A stretch of 64,000 nucleotides of DNA from Macquaria australasica (lineage: Eukaryota > Chordata > Actinopteri > Centrarchiformes > Percichthyidae). Numbering within the stretch: position 1 is the first letter of the stretch; every line of letters begins with the position of its first letter. Both the position numbers and the translations under genes were made by a program. Below the pieces are notes generated by a model. It saw only the letters and a program-made list of their open reading frames with translations. It had not been told where the DNA came from and did not search any database. The stretch lies in NCBI GenBank assembly GCA_005408345.1, contig SEMN01000064.1, positions 744,001 to 808,000 on the forward strand, read 5' to 3'. Shown in pieces: positions 37,801-48,476 of this stretch.

Positions 37801-40785
37801 CCCTCCAGTCAGAGCATGAAGGCCGGGTCCTGAAAGCCAGGCTGACTTATCGGTTTCCTCTGGCCCTCCATGAGGGGCAGGACCTGACCTGTGTGTATCG
37901 TTTCCGACATGGAGCCACAGAGAATAGGACCCTTCACATCCCCAAATACTGTGAGTTTAACAGAAACACACCTCAGTTATTCCAAATGTAGAAATTCACA
38001 TAAATGCCTTCAGAGATCCAAACATACAAAGTTCATCTTCAACGTTCAACTGACTTTTCTGCAGATATCTCTTCTGTGAGAGTCCTAAACCACACGACTC
38101 CTCTGCAAAGCCGCTACGGTGGTAAACCCATCATACACAGACTGACTCTCCAGGAAAATCATCACAACCAGAAAGTACTGCTCCGAGTTGAAGGCAACGT
38201 GCCACAGTACAACCTCAACTGTAAAAGGTAGTGTATCCTCTGTTATATCTACCACCTGATCGTCATGAGGAAGCACCTGTACACACAGTGTTCTATGCAA
38301 AACTCAATGTTCGCCCGATTTAAAGGAGCTTATACACTCAGAGTTAAGAATTATCAGCCTGAACATGTAAACTGGATTATTTCTGCAACATGGAAATCAT
38401 CCAGCATAATTTTGGCATTAGAGTATTAATTTGGAGATATTCTATATTTTTCTTATTGTCAACAAATCTTATGAAAAGACCAAAACCAACAATTTATTGA
38501 TCCACTAACAAGTATTGTCTGTGTAGCCAAAGCCTGATGTATCACACATCATGCTGCTGTAAGTACTCACCAGAGCACCAAATGTGTATTAATCCACAGC
38601 TGAGAATAGACCCCAACGAATGCACATTTACTCCTGTTACGTGTTTGAGTAACATTTGCTAAAAACTACAGTACCCAGCTGGTTTAGAAAATTACAGAGG
38701 CTTTTTAAAACAAATGAAACTTCATATTTGTGGCGCAATTTTGAAGATTCATATCTTTAGTGGGAACAGATGGTTCTTGGAATCGAGTAAAAATACAATA
38801 AAATATAAAATAATCTTTTAAAAGACACATTCAGTTAAAAGTCACTTGTATTTCAGGAGTGATGGCTCATTTGTCCCGATGGAAGGGGTTGCAATGGTCT
38901 TCAGGTCAGAGGTCACAGAGCAGGATGAAGGCCTGTACACCTGCCAGGCATCCTTCTATCACCACACAGCCACAGTCAGCATTGAAGTGGAGGTCATGAG
39001 CGAGGACAAACTGTTTGGTGAGAACTTACCATGTTGTATTTTCCATCTACATTCAGAGAACCGAGTGATGTGTTTACTTCTGATCATATCAACCTGCTGA
39101 GGCATGTTATCAGACTTAGGTCTAGTATTTGTGGCTTTGACAACCGTGTGTATGTATGTGTTTCAGCAATGGTGGCCATGATCTGCATCTCTTCGGCCCT
39201 GGCCATCTTCCTCATCCTCGCCATCACCCTCTGGTTGTGCTGGTGAGTTAAATGCCTGCACAGGTGACAGGTTGCAACTCGGCAGGTGATGTGTTGACGG
39301 GCAAATGAGGGCAACGCTGCTGGCGCAACACAATACGAGACAAACAGGATGCGTGGATCGTTAACCCAACTCATCAAAACCCCAGTACCCTGCAGTTATT
39401 CACAAACAGGATGCAATGTGGCTGAAGCAGACAGGTGCCTCTGCCACCGCAGCCCTGCGTGTAGACAGGTAGAAAATGTTCCCTCTATCAGCGACAACAA
39501 CAGATTTATTATCCAGTTTCCTGCTCTGGCTTTTAGCAGTGTTACTTCTGGCAGTTTCTGCAGTCGACTGCTGTTAGTTTGGCTCATTATCATCAATGCC
39601 ACATTGCAAAAGCCAAGGTAAAAGGTTCAAAAAGTCCAAATCTTCGGAAGTTATTAGGATAATGAAATTCGAGCTTTCATTCGTCAATGAAAAAAAAAAT
39701 CCACAAATGCATCTCTTAATCTTGTTGATGTTGGAAAAAATCAGTGAGTCACTCGTCTTATACGACTGATGTGGGATATCTGTCACGATCCTAGAACTGT
39801 TTATGGTTTCTGCCTGCAGAAGTTTGCACATTTCCACGTTCACTGCCAAATCGAACTTCTCTCAAGAATGTTTGTCAGGATCAGATCAGGCCTCGCTGTG
39901 AACAAAGCTGCACTGTGGTTCAGAAGCTGTTTCAATAGGCCTCCGTCTCTGGTCAGAACATTTGGTCAAGGTGCCATTGGTTGACAGAGCCTCGGTGCCA
40001 TTATCCCTTGCTCCAGTGGGAGGGTCCTGTCAGGCTAATTTGGGAAGGTCAGTCACACAGCCTACACAAGAAAACATGACTCCCCGGGAGAAAAGCTATT
40101 TTGGGACTAACGTCAACCCCCACCCACCCACCCTCCCCCCTCCAGTACTGGGGACACTTTTTGACAGCATCAGGTCATAATGTACAAAGTGAGCTGCTGC
40201 TTCTGACATCAGAGATCAATGATGAAGACTCGGGTCACCACTCGTCTCCGTTGATATTCCTGTCGCATAATGCGTTCACACCTGCAATTTGCCCGTTTCA
40301 ACTGACCTGTTGTGTCAGATTAAGTCACAGTGCCATCTAGTGGCGTTGCTCAGCCCTACAAGTTCCTCAACAACAGATCATTCACATGATTATAAACTTT
40401 TTGTTTTGTTTTACAGCAAAGGAAATTGCAGGACACAATATCAGGTAAGACTACATTCAGTTAACATGCAAGTTTATTGTCCTGTACAAATATGTTCATA
40501 AATAAATCATAAATCATGTTTTTCGTTGAAAATTAATCGTTTTTCTGATTCAGCAAATCTGAAACCAAAATCAAAGTCTCTCAACCTGTTTCCTTCCTCT
40601 CTCTTGCTGCTGCACTCTCTCTCTCTGTGATCCAGAAGCAGGAGTCTCTCTCGGCCCTGACAACTCTGATGCAAGAGCCCGGCTCTCCTGAGGTGAAGAA
40701 GCCAGCAGTGTCGGAAAAAGACAGCAAGGAATACGCTCATCTGGTCAGTTACTCCATAGTCATTGACGTCAAGAGTACAGTGTGA
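28837..40785 (+). CDS. Nectin/PVR/CD96-like type I Ig receptor, eight Ig domains, ITIM tail
   Basis: I join 14 exons with consistent phase: 28837-28903, 31542-31871, 32080-32388, 35166-35447, 35541-35697, 36563-36732, 36845-37126, 37266-37565, 37666-37950, 38065-38227, 38857-39017, 39167-39242, 40417-40444, 40636-40785. Together they give 919 residues and stop TGA. A signal peptide (GLLILGLVLNVAHC) leads to a V domain (YVYLRCRY, GQYTCEF). Five nectin-D2-type C domains follow (most show CxxxHPxxxxP, e.g. CVVQHPTLPTP and CMVEHPSLEAPE), with two split C2 domains (exons 5+6 and 10+11). The helix is at about 836-861. The tail has VSYSIV (an ITIM at Tyr909), YAHL at 903 and the end KSTV. A role in adhesion or inhibitory immune signalling is inferred from architecture. 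The position after nectin3 suggests CD96, but the sequence does not prove it. Confidence 0.85.
28904..31541 (+). other. Intron 1 of the Ig receptor gene
   Basis: Starts gtaagt and ends tttctcag. Apart from the family 2 repeat copy I see no exon or other structure. Confidence 0.8.
30336..31224 (-). mobile_element. Dispersed repeat family 2, long copy in intron 1 of the Ig receptor gene
   Basis: It begins TTTTAGCCATGAAGCCGCG and ends GGCTGTAGAGTCTTAGTC. The interior has three diverged tandem units of about 110-130 bp, each with TTCCCCAGAGG- or TTTCCCTCAAG-like and ACTTTTCNTCTAGC-like motifs (about 30465-30815). The right part carries TTAGCATGCTGACATTAGC. It is in reverse orientation to 13250-13545 and 19035-19355. 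Confidence 0.65.
32876..33870 (+). mobile_element. Non-autonomous DNA element, family 1, copy B, interrupted
   Basis: The start TTAAAGCTGCTATAATAAAT and the end CTGCCCCCAAGTGGCC, then CAGATAATGCAGATC, match copies A and C. The element is broken at 33213 by a LINE 3' end (33213-33599) and resumes with GAGCCAGATATTTCCCATTC. It lies in the 2.8-kb intron after exon 3 of the Ig receptor gene. Confidence 0.7.
33213..33599 (+). mobile_element. LINE 3' end (CR1/L2/Rex-like), inserted in family 1 copy B
   Basis: Contains ATTTATTTCTGTCTGTACTG, then CAATTTCCCCGCTGTGGGAC, AATAAAGG and a terminal (TTATC)n tract. This is the usual 3' end of an abundant fish non-LTR retrotransposon. It is 5' truncated with no coding capacity. 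The exact clade is not resolved. Confidence 0.75.
33871..35165 (+). other. Rest of intron 3 of the Ig receptor gene
   Basis: AT-rich intronic sequence after the transposon cluster, ending in ctgctctgcag at 35155-35165. No exon-like Ig sequence is seen. Confidence 0.7.
35698..36562 (+). other. Intron splitting the fourth Ig domain
   Basis: Starts gtaaga right after the C-strand cysteine codon region and ends ttccttctag. The split point matches the one in the nectin3 third Ig domain (before the DG-x-PEG motif). No other content is seen. Confidence 0.8.
38228..38856 (+). other. Intron splitting the eighth Ig domain
   Basis: Starts gtagtg and ends gtatttcag, at the same position in the domain as the 35698-36562 intron. 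No other content is seen. Confidence 0.8.
39243..40416 (+). other. Intron after the transmembrane exon
   Basis: A 1.17-kb intron from gtgagt to ttttacag. It holds a C-rich patch near 40119-40143 and nothing recognisable as an exon. Confidence 0.75.
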
Positions 40786-41071
40786 AGACAAGAAGTGCTC
40801 TGGATTCCACATTCAGCTTTACGTTCAGCACAAACTAGATATGAAGGCTTACTGGAACTGCAGCATTGTTTATGATTTCAGTGTATTTTTTGCAAGAGTT
40901 CAGCATTAGAAGTGAAAGGATCCTGTTTATGTACTGAAATATGTTCTTTTTAAGGTTTTTAGTTTTGATTGATTGGCATTAATGATTTTAAATGTATTAC
41001 TTTTGCACTTTTTTAAATCTTACTTGAATTTTGTACTGTTTTTATGCACATTGTATTTTCTGATATTTGTC

Positions 41072-41091
41072 AATAAAATCATCAAAATAAA
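41072..41091 (+). terminator. Polyadenylation signals of the Ig receptor gene
   Basis: AATAAA hexamers at 41072 and 41086 are followed by a T-rich tract, giving a 3' UTR of about 310 bases after the TGA at 40783-40785. Confidence 0.7.
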
Positions 41092-41099
41092 GGTTTTTT

Positions 41100-42140
41100 T
41101 TTTCAATTTGGCCTTTTGTTTAATTTGTTACCATGACTGTACTACAACAAACCCATTTCCAGATATAGTAGTGGTGACTGACAGACTTGGCTGTCGCTTT
41201 AGCTACGCACGATCTGCCCTTGTGATATCTTTGGTCGACTAAATTAGCGAAGGACCATCTGCTGTGACAACAGGAGTAATTCTATAAATAAAACAGTATA
41301 TGATCCAGATGCAGACAGACTCATCCTCAGCTCATCCGCCCACATGACGTTGCAGTGTTGTTACACCCTCTTGTGGCAAATGACTGCACACACAACTGAG
41401 TGAATCAGGTTTGAGTCACGACCAGTCTGTGGTCGCTATGCATACAAGAATCAAGTTTTCACTCAGAATCCCTCTAACATCTATTTGCTATTAAGGTTTC
41501 TGAAGTGTCTTGGAGTAATTAAAAATATTACAGAAAGAAACTGTAATTTTCAGTGTATAGGTTTAGTGCCACACAACTGCTGTACTTTCCTATAAAAAAA
41601 ATCCTGAATATTGGTGCTCCTAAGAATACTGTGTATCATACAGTCACAAGACGGATTCATTTTGTATGTATGATAATGTATATTTTGTTTTTCACTTTTT
41701 ACACATTTTCACTATTTTTCAAAAGACAATCTGAATATTTATACAACTTGTTTTCTTATAAAATTTACTAAATTGGTGGCCTATATATAATGTGTGCATG
41801 TAGGTTTTCATTCCAACAAAACACCACACAGAGTTATTTCACTGATCATCTTAAATCAAAGTATAATGGAAGTACACAATCTGCAAGCACTTGATGGCAC
41901 ATGATCACAGAGCCCTGTATTACATGAAACATCATGTACAAATAATGCAGATAATTCAATTCTCAAATCTGTGAGCAAAAAACAGATTACAGAGGCTTCA
42001 AAATGTAGCAATCAATAACAATATGTCTAAATGTACAACTACTGCTTTGAAAAACAGTAAACCCACGCTGCACATACACAAACATACAGCTTACAAAAAA
42101 TGAGGAAAATGTTGCAAACAGACAGATTGTTTGAATGAAG
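41100..42140. other. Convergent intergenic region between the Ig receptor and RRP8
   Basis: Both genes end towards this 1-kb interval. It should hold the RRP8 3' UTR on the minus strand, but I could not find an unambiguous polyadenylation hexamer on that strand. No further genes are seen. Confidence 0.6.
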
Positions 42141-45100
42141 TCATCTCTTCTTGTAGACACAGGGCCTCAACTGCAGTCCAAATTTCTTTATGTTTTCTGG
42201 AGAATGTCCCGTCTTCACAAATTCAAAGGAGTAGAAATGAGTGTTCTCTGTGCCCTAAAAAAACAAAACACCAATCATTCTTTACTTTCAGACAGTCACT
42301 ATGTACAGGCTAACTTGAGTAACTTAGCTACTGTCCATCATGTGCTTAAACTCTTATTCAGACCGAGCTGTTTAAATGATGTTCATCTACCTTTAACACA
42401 AAGTCTCTTTGTTTCCAACAATAAACCAGTTCACTGAATACTGAATATTCTTTTCTACCTGAGGTTTCCTGCCCACAGCACCACAGCCACACGCTATCAA
42501 TTATAAAAGATGCAGCTGCCAGCTACTAACTCCCTCTTTGAGCAAACTGACTTCTTAAAAAGGAAAAATAAATTACCTGTACTGACAATAAATATGGTTG
42601 CATATTTTTGCATGTTTAATTAAGATTGCACAGCTGGAAACAAAAGTGTAAAATATAGATATTTACATGCAAGTCTAACCATTTGCTTCATCTTAATCAG
42701 GACTCTCATAACTGGAGAATGAGCTCACCATTTCAGTTTGAAACAGCTGTGACGACGCATGCAACAAATTGGTCGAGATTTTAAAAATAGTGCATTAGGG
42801 AAGGTAGACAAATAAGAGAGCGTTTCTCTGTCCCTGTAAACATGGTCACTGATGTCATCTTGTTTGTTGCCTCACCTTGGACGCCATCTTGAATCCCAGA
42901 CCCGCCAGTGCAGTGACGAAGCTCCGCACGTTCTCGAACCTGCTCGCCACTTCTGCTATTTTAAGGACACCCCTACAATAATTGTGCAAAACAGTTATAC
43001 AGACATATAGCATACAGTATACAAAACTGGCTTTACTGAATCAATATTACATGTTTTACCCCATCTTTAAGACACGATTGGCCTCTGCTAGAAAATCTGC
43101 CAGGTTGGTTCCCATGAGAGAAAGGCAGAACACAGCGATGTCCACAGAGCCATCACGAAGTGGCACCTGCTCAGGGAGAATGTGGGTTTTATTTTCTAAC
43201 AAATCACAGAGGCTGTAGTACATGAATTAGCAAAACAGAAGAACTACACACTCACGTGGGCCATGTCACACACGGTGACAAGCTCACAGGCAGCTGCCAA
43301 GTCGAAGCTGTGCACTTTGTTCTTCACGCTGCGCGCTATTTTACAGTCACCACAACCAAAGTCTGCAACCACTAGAGAGGAAGGTCTGAAATAAATGATA
43401 CACTTGACACGTTTACAATCGCAGGACATTAGACTGACAGGAACAGCCCACCTTTAAATGAAATCTAAGTTACGATCTACACAGAAACAACCAGCGGGTG
43501 TCGGCCAAAATTGCTCATCTTCTCCCAAACTGCTGACATTAACAAGGCCATCTTCTCACAGCAGCTAAATGAAGCATCAATTAAACACCCACAGGGCAGG
43601 ATTATCTCCTGCATTACTCCTCGCTGACAATAAATCTTCAGCAGAGTAATGTATCTACTGTTAACAGCAGATACATGATGTAGATAATGGGAGTTGTGGA
43701 CCGACAGCACAATTACCTGCCTGAAGAAGAAATGTGAAGGACATCTTATTTGTTTTTGTTCTTCTGGAGGTGTAAAGAGATGGCCCTGTTAAAGGCTTGG
43801 GAAAAGGCTGACACTAAACGAGTGTGTCTAACTCACAGGGGAGTAACAATGCGTTTTATGATACTGTATTGATCACTGCGAGGATCTAACATCAGCACAC
43901 CTGGTGAATCAAATGAATCACCACACCACACTAACAAACTGTGCTCAAAAGGTGTGGAGTCGTACAGATGTTGAGCTGAAATGATACAGAAAGTGCTGCT
44001 TTTCATTTTCTGAGATTCTCTATGCAGCTTAGGAAGAATCTAATTCAGGAAAATTAATGTAAAATTGAAAAAGGAAAATTCATTCCCAGTCGTGACTTGT
44101 TTTAGCTTTGATGAAAAGGTATTAGATCACGACTCCATCGTCACACATTGAACTTAAGTGTAAATTTTTGTGACTTATAATATTCCTTGTAATTCGTTGT
44201 GGGTCTCGTTGTCCAACAAACCTCAGTGGAAGAAAACTAACACATTTTTTAAAATGGACTGAACTGTGATGTAAAATCACTGTCAGAAATATGTGTTGAA
44301 GGTGTGTTCAGAGACTCTTCAAATCTTATGTGTAACAAAATCATCTAAGCTCATAGGTCCACTTACTACCTTTTTGTAGCTTCAAACCGCATCCTATGGT
44401 CTTCTTCAGCGAATGGAGCTGGCTCAACTGTCCTCAGTGTGAGACTTTGATTTCAAGTTGTTGTATAGGGGTTGTACTTGGTGTCATGTGACCCAAGTCT
44501 TACTCATAGGTCACATGAGGACATCTGAGCCAGCTCCATTTGCTGATAAAGACCTTGAGACATTAGAACTTAGATTATTTTGTTATACATACTGTTCTCG
44601 AAGGTCAAGAATGAACGTCCATGCTGAAATTACAAATGTTAGTTTGATTTTATGAGCTGAGATAGTGATTTCTACCTCATAGCATCCCTCAAAAGTGTTG
44701 GATTACACGTAAAAATAATGACATTGACTATAATATCTCACTTTAGTTGAATGTAAGAGATGATCTCATCCACTGGGTTGGCGGGCCACCTCTGAACCTG
44801 CGCCGTGTATCCCCTGTGGTAGATCCCGAAGGCCTGCGGATCCTGTTTGAACATACGATTCGCCTCGCCGCTGGTCGTGCTGTACAGAACTTCGTTAATG
44901 TAGCGGAAACGAGCCGACTCCAACCGCTGCTCCATGCGGGACCTGAGAGAGGCAGAGCGGTCCTGTTTCACCTCTTCTTCTGGTACCACCTCTTCGTTGT
45001 CCTTCGTCTCTGCAGGACTCTCCCGTTGGGCCCTTTCCTGGCTGTGCAGCATTTTCCGTAGCTTCTCTCTTTTCAGACTCTGTTCTTTGCTCAGCTCAGG

Positions 45101-47117
45101 TTTCAGTCTTTTCATGGGTAACTGGTGGTGATCGTCTGTGATCTCCACTTTGGGTTCATCTTCTTTCTGTTTTGATCCATCAGCAGAAGATTCAGTTGCA
45201 CCTTTTTCATCTTTGCCACCCTTTGTTTTTTTCTCCTTTTCTTCTCTGAAAAGTGTCTGTGTTTCTGTTGTGCAGGATATGTTGGTATTTTTCCTTTTCT
45301 GTGGTTTAAGTTCCTTTTTCTCAGCTGGTGTCTTTTCACTGTTGCTGTTGTTGCTATATGAATCCGTTTTGACTTCTTCCTTTGGCTTGTGTTTCTCCGC
45401 AGATTCTGCTTTATTGACTTCCTCCTCAGGCTTATTCTGGCTGTATTTATTCTTACATTTCCTCTTGTTCTTCATTTTGTTTTTCCACTGTTGTCTGTTC
45501 AGTCTCTCCGTGTTCTCTGGATTGTTTAAATTCACCTTTTCAGATTTTGTAATTTCTGTATCCTTTGGCTTGCCCACAGATGCGGTTTTTACCTTCTTAC
45601 CTTTAGGAAGAAAGAAAACATTTGAATTATTATTGAATGATCTCATAGTTAAATTGAGTGAACATCAACATTGTTCTGTTTCTGAATCCATTAAACATGT
45701 ATTAACACTGTAAAATGTAAATGAAATGTATGCAATGAAATGTAAGCCTTTAACCAGTTAATTACTCACCAAATTTGTTGTCTTTCTTCCTCTCTGTTGT
45801 TACAAATTTCTCCTCCTTAACAGTCTGATCAAAGTTGCCACTCTTTTTCTGCTCTCCCCTTTTCCGTCTCTTCTTCTTTTTCCTGCTGTGTGATGGGGCC
45901 ACTTCTGTCTCACTGTCACTGTCCTGCTGATGCTCGTCGCTCTTCCACTCTGGAACTGATCCCAGTGTCTGCAGGGTCCGCAGCAGGCTCTTCTTTCCAA
46001 CAACCTTGGACTGATCAGGGGATATATTCAGATAATAGAATTAGTCTTTTAACAGTCATGTGCAGCCGAATGTTGAGCTGGGTAATAAATACTCTATCAA
46101 GATAAGCAGAAGAAGACTGTCCAATACTGCAGCGGTGTCACTCTTTCTGTGTAACTGTGGAAAAACACATTTTTAAAATGGCTTCCTGTGCTTCAAACTG
46201 CATTTCTTGGTTCTATCTTTTTCTTAAAGGAAAAACGGGGCTCGTACAAAGTCTTGAAAGTTTTGAAAATGCTTAATTTTAACGGTTGTTTTCAAGGTTA
46301 GGAATATGCTTGAATTCAAATATACTCCTTGAAAAATGCTTGATTTTCAAAATAATCTGGTGTTTCATCAACTACACAATCACTCATATAAACCTAAAAC
46401 GTTTTAATATCTGAAATGATAATAATAATGTTCCTGCCGTCATATTTGTTTGCTGTCTCCTGGCATTTATAGTAACAATTTGGATGTGATGATAAAGGCT
46501 TCAAGATCCTGGAAATCTTTGGTTTAGGTAACTTGAAAATGCTTGAAAAGCGCTTGAATTTTACTCTGAAAAAGCTGTACGGACCCTGGAAAAAGGATGT
46601 TTTACTCTAATATAACATTTGTTATGTTACCAACTTTGCTCAGGAAAGGACCAACATTTTAATACTTGTAATCGTGTCTGTGTGTATATACTGTACATTA
46701 TATGTGAATGTACCTGTCCAAACTTTTACCGTATGTGTATGTTTTGCAGCATATGAAATGTTTTCATGTTTGACTGTCCCCCAGAACAGGAATCAATGTT
46801 TTTACTTTTGGACTATTGTTTGGTCATTTTTGTGATTGCAGACATCCATCCGACATAAATCAGACTCCCTAACTACTTTGGATTTTGGATTTAAACAACA
46901 TAGGATACTAAATAAAGCCATACACTGTATATCATTACCCATTACAGATGGTATGGCAATACCGGCTGGCCCTGATGTCAATGAAACTAAACTAAACTGG
47001 ATCAGCATTTACCTTGACATTAGTGCTGCTGTTCGCCTTCTGGGTGTTACTGAGGACCGTTTTTCTCAGGACTTGAGCGTCTTCTTCGTCATTCCAGTCT
47101 TCATCCTCATTAAACAT
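42141..47117 (-). CDS. rrp8: Ribosomal RNA-processing protein 8 (nucleolar rRNA m1A methyltransferase)
   Basis: RRP8 methylates N1 of an adenosine in large-subunit rRNA. In mammals it also belongs to the energy-dependent nucleolar silencing complex with SIRT1 and SUV39H1. Seven exons in transcript order: 47117-47013, 46010-45770, 45600-44742, 43385-43256, 43166-43060, 42972-42876, 42254-42141. They join in phase to 550 residues. The start MFNEDEDWNDEEDAQ is acidic. A Lys/Glu-rich disordered middle follows, with the conserved QQWKNKMKNKRKCKNKYS. Next comes the entry to the domain (ARFRYINEVLYS, FGIYHRGY), then the Rossmann methyltransferase core: motif I VVADFGCGDCK (residues 407-417), VTVCDMAHVPL, VDIAVFCLSLMGTNLADFL, and C-terminal GLQLRPCVYKKR. 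All sites are GT-AG. No defect is seen. Confidence 0.95.
42255..42875 (-). other. rrp8: Last intron of rrp8
   Basis: From the donor (TCCAAG/gtgagg on the minus strand at 42875) to the acceptor ending at 42255. No repeat or other feature is recognised. Confidence 0.7.
43386..44741 (-). other. rrp8: rrp8 intron 3, with a large inverted repeat
   Basis: A 1.36-kb intron. Its main structure is an imperfect inverted repeat, 44395-44445 against 44508-44565, sharing AATGGAGCTGGCTCA with its complement TGAGCCAGCTCCATT. The rest is unremarkable. Confidence 0.75.
46237..46588. mobile_element. MITE in rrp8 intron 1
   Basis: The left end GGGGCTCGTACAAAGTCTTG and right end CTGTACGGACCCTG are imperfect inverted repeats (CAGGGTCCGTACAG in complement). 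The interior repeats GCTTGAA / CTTGAAAATGCTTGA motifs in both halves. This pattern is that of a fish DNA-transposon derivative. Confidence 0.6.
46589..47012 (-). other. rrp8: Remainder of rrp8 intron 1 (donor-proximal)
   Basis: The donor gtaaat follows codon 35 on the minus strand. The plus-strand frame across 46836-47300 is a shadow without recognised content. Confidence 0.7.
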
Positions 47118-47420
47118 GTTTCCCCCGAGGACTGTAGGGAACAAACACACACCTGTGAAACACTGCTGCCACTGTCACTTCTTCTCCATCACCGCGCTAA
47201 AACTCTGCTAATTCACTTACTCGCCGGTTCTCGTCTGAAGCAGCAAAACGTTGTGAAAGCTGCCAAGCGGCTTGTTTCGTTGATGCCGGTGTTTGTATAA
47301 CTACGTTTAATAGCTGAAAAGAAGTCTTGTTAAAAGGAAAAGCCACGTTGGCTCGGGCTCATGTGCGTGAAAGAAGCAAAACAGAACTACACGCGCATGT
47401 GGATGACGCAAGCACACCAG
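47118..47420 (-). promoter_or_regulatory. rrp8: rrp8 promoter and non-coding first exon (probable)
   Basis: Upstream of the ATG at 47117, the minus strand has an acceptor-like gttccctacag about 20 bases before the ATG. A strong donor, GGCGA/gtaagt, lies at 47221/47220, which suggests a non-coding exon 1 from about 47300 to 47221. The stretch is relatively GC-rich and lacks a TATA box. The transcription start is inference. Confidence 0.45.
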
Positions 47421-47539
47421 AGATTCATGGGATATGAAGTTTTTCGTAGTAACTTAGCTAGAAACCACAAATATAGTTGAACCTACATTTTCTGTTGTTA
47501 TTCAGGATTTGTAGGGTACAAATTCAACCATTTGTATTT

Positions 47540-47585
47540 ATAATAATAATAATAATAATAATGTTATTGATAGTAGTAGTAGTGT
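47540..47585. repeat. (AAT)n and (TAG)n microsatellite
   Basis: Tandem taa/aat units, then tag units, visible directly. Confidence 0.9.
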
Positions 47586-47992
47586 AATTATCATTAGCAG
47601 CATCACCAATAAATATGAAGTTGTCTGAAATGTTTATCTATTGCCTAACGATGAATGAATGAATAAAAGAATATAATGTTACCAGCTTAGTTATTACTCA
47701 GTATTTCAAAATCACAAATGCATTTTCTCAAGCATTCTGGACTTAGATGAATGAATAAAACAAATGACAATACATTTTGAACTGTAAAGTGAATATGTAC
47801 AAAATAAAAGGCTGGAAATCCTTTCTAGTTTCAAGTTTATGTGTATTTTTCATTTCAACTATATAAAAAAAAGACTGCTGAAATAAAATATTGTTTCTTC
47901 AGTACCAATATTTAAAAACTGACAAAACATTAAACATTATACCATAGTGCAATATAAATTGTGTTGTGTTTTAGTGTGGATTTTCACATAAC

Positions 47993-48463
47993 CAGTGGTA
48001 AAAAGTAACTAAGTACATTTACTTAAGTACTGTACTTAAATACAGTTTTGATACTTGTACTTTACTTGAGCATTTCCATTTTCTGCTATTTTATACTCAA
48101 ATATTGCAATTTTTACTCCACTACATTTACATTTACTACATATATACCTTTAGTTACTAGTTACTTTGCAGATTCAAATCAAATAATACAAAATATGATC
48201 AACAAATAAATTATGATGCATCATTATGGATAAATATAAGACTTGATTAATCCCTTCACAAGCTACCCAGCAGTCTATATAGTAAAAAAACAAAGCTCCA
48301 CCTTTACCAGCTGCAACATTAAAGTAATGTGCATATTCATGCATCAACATTTATAATTCAGTAAGTAAACGTTTGAATGTAGGCCTTTTACTTGTAACAG
48401 AGTATTTCTACAGCGTGGTATTGCTACTTTTACTTAATGAAAAAAGTACTTCTTCCACCACTG
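47993..48463 (+). mobile_element. hAT-like MITE, full length, in the RRP8-ILK spacer
   Basis: Starts CAGTGGTAAAAAGTAAC and ends AGTACTTCTTCCACCACTG, which are inverted repeats. Flanks cacataac (47985-47992) and cacattac (48464-48471) match 7 of 8, an 8-bp target-site duplication as made by hAT elements. The interior is TACTTTACTT-rich with no open frame of note. Confidence 0.8.
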
Positions 48464-48476
48464 CACATTACTTTTA

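Noticed and set aside
45138..45713. A 191-codon plus-strand frame rich in Ser, Phe and Leu
   Set aside because: It is antisense to the Lys/Glu-rich exon 3 of rrp8. Its composition is the mirror of that coding sequence.
46836..47300. A 154-codon plus-strand frame over the rrp8 first exon
   Set aside because: It is antisense to rrp8 exon 1 and its promoter, with no conserved content.
47540..47590. Trinucleotide run considered as a possible CRISPR-like or coding repeat
   Set aside because: It is a simple AAT/TAG microsatellite without spacers. CRISPR arrays are not expected in this eukaryotic DNA.
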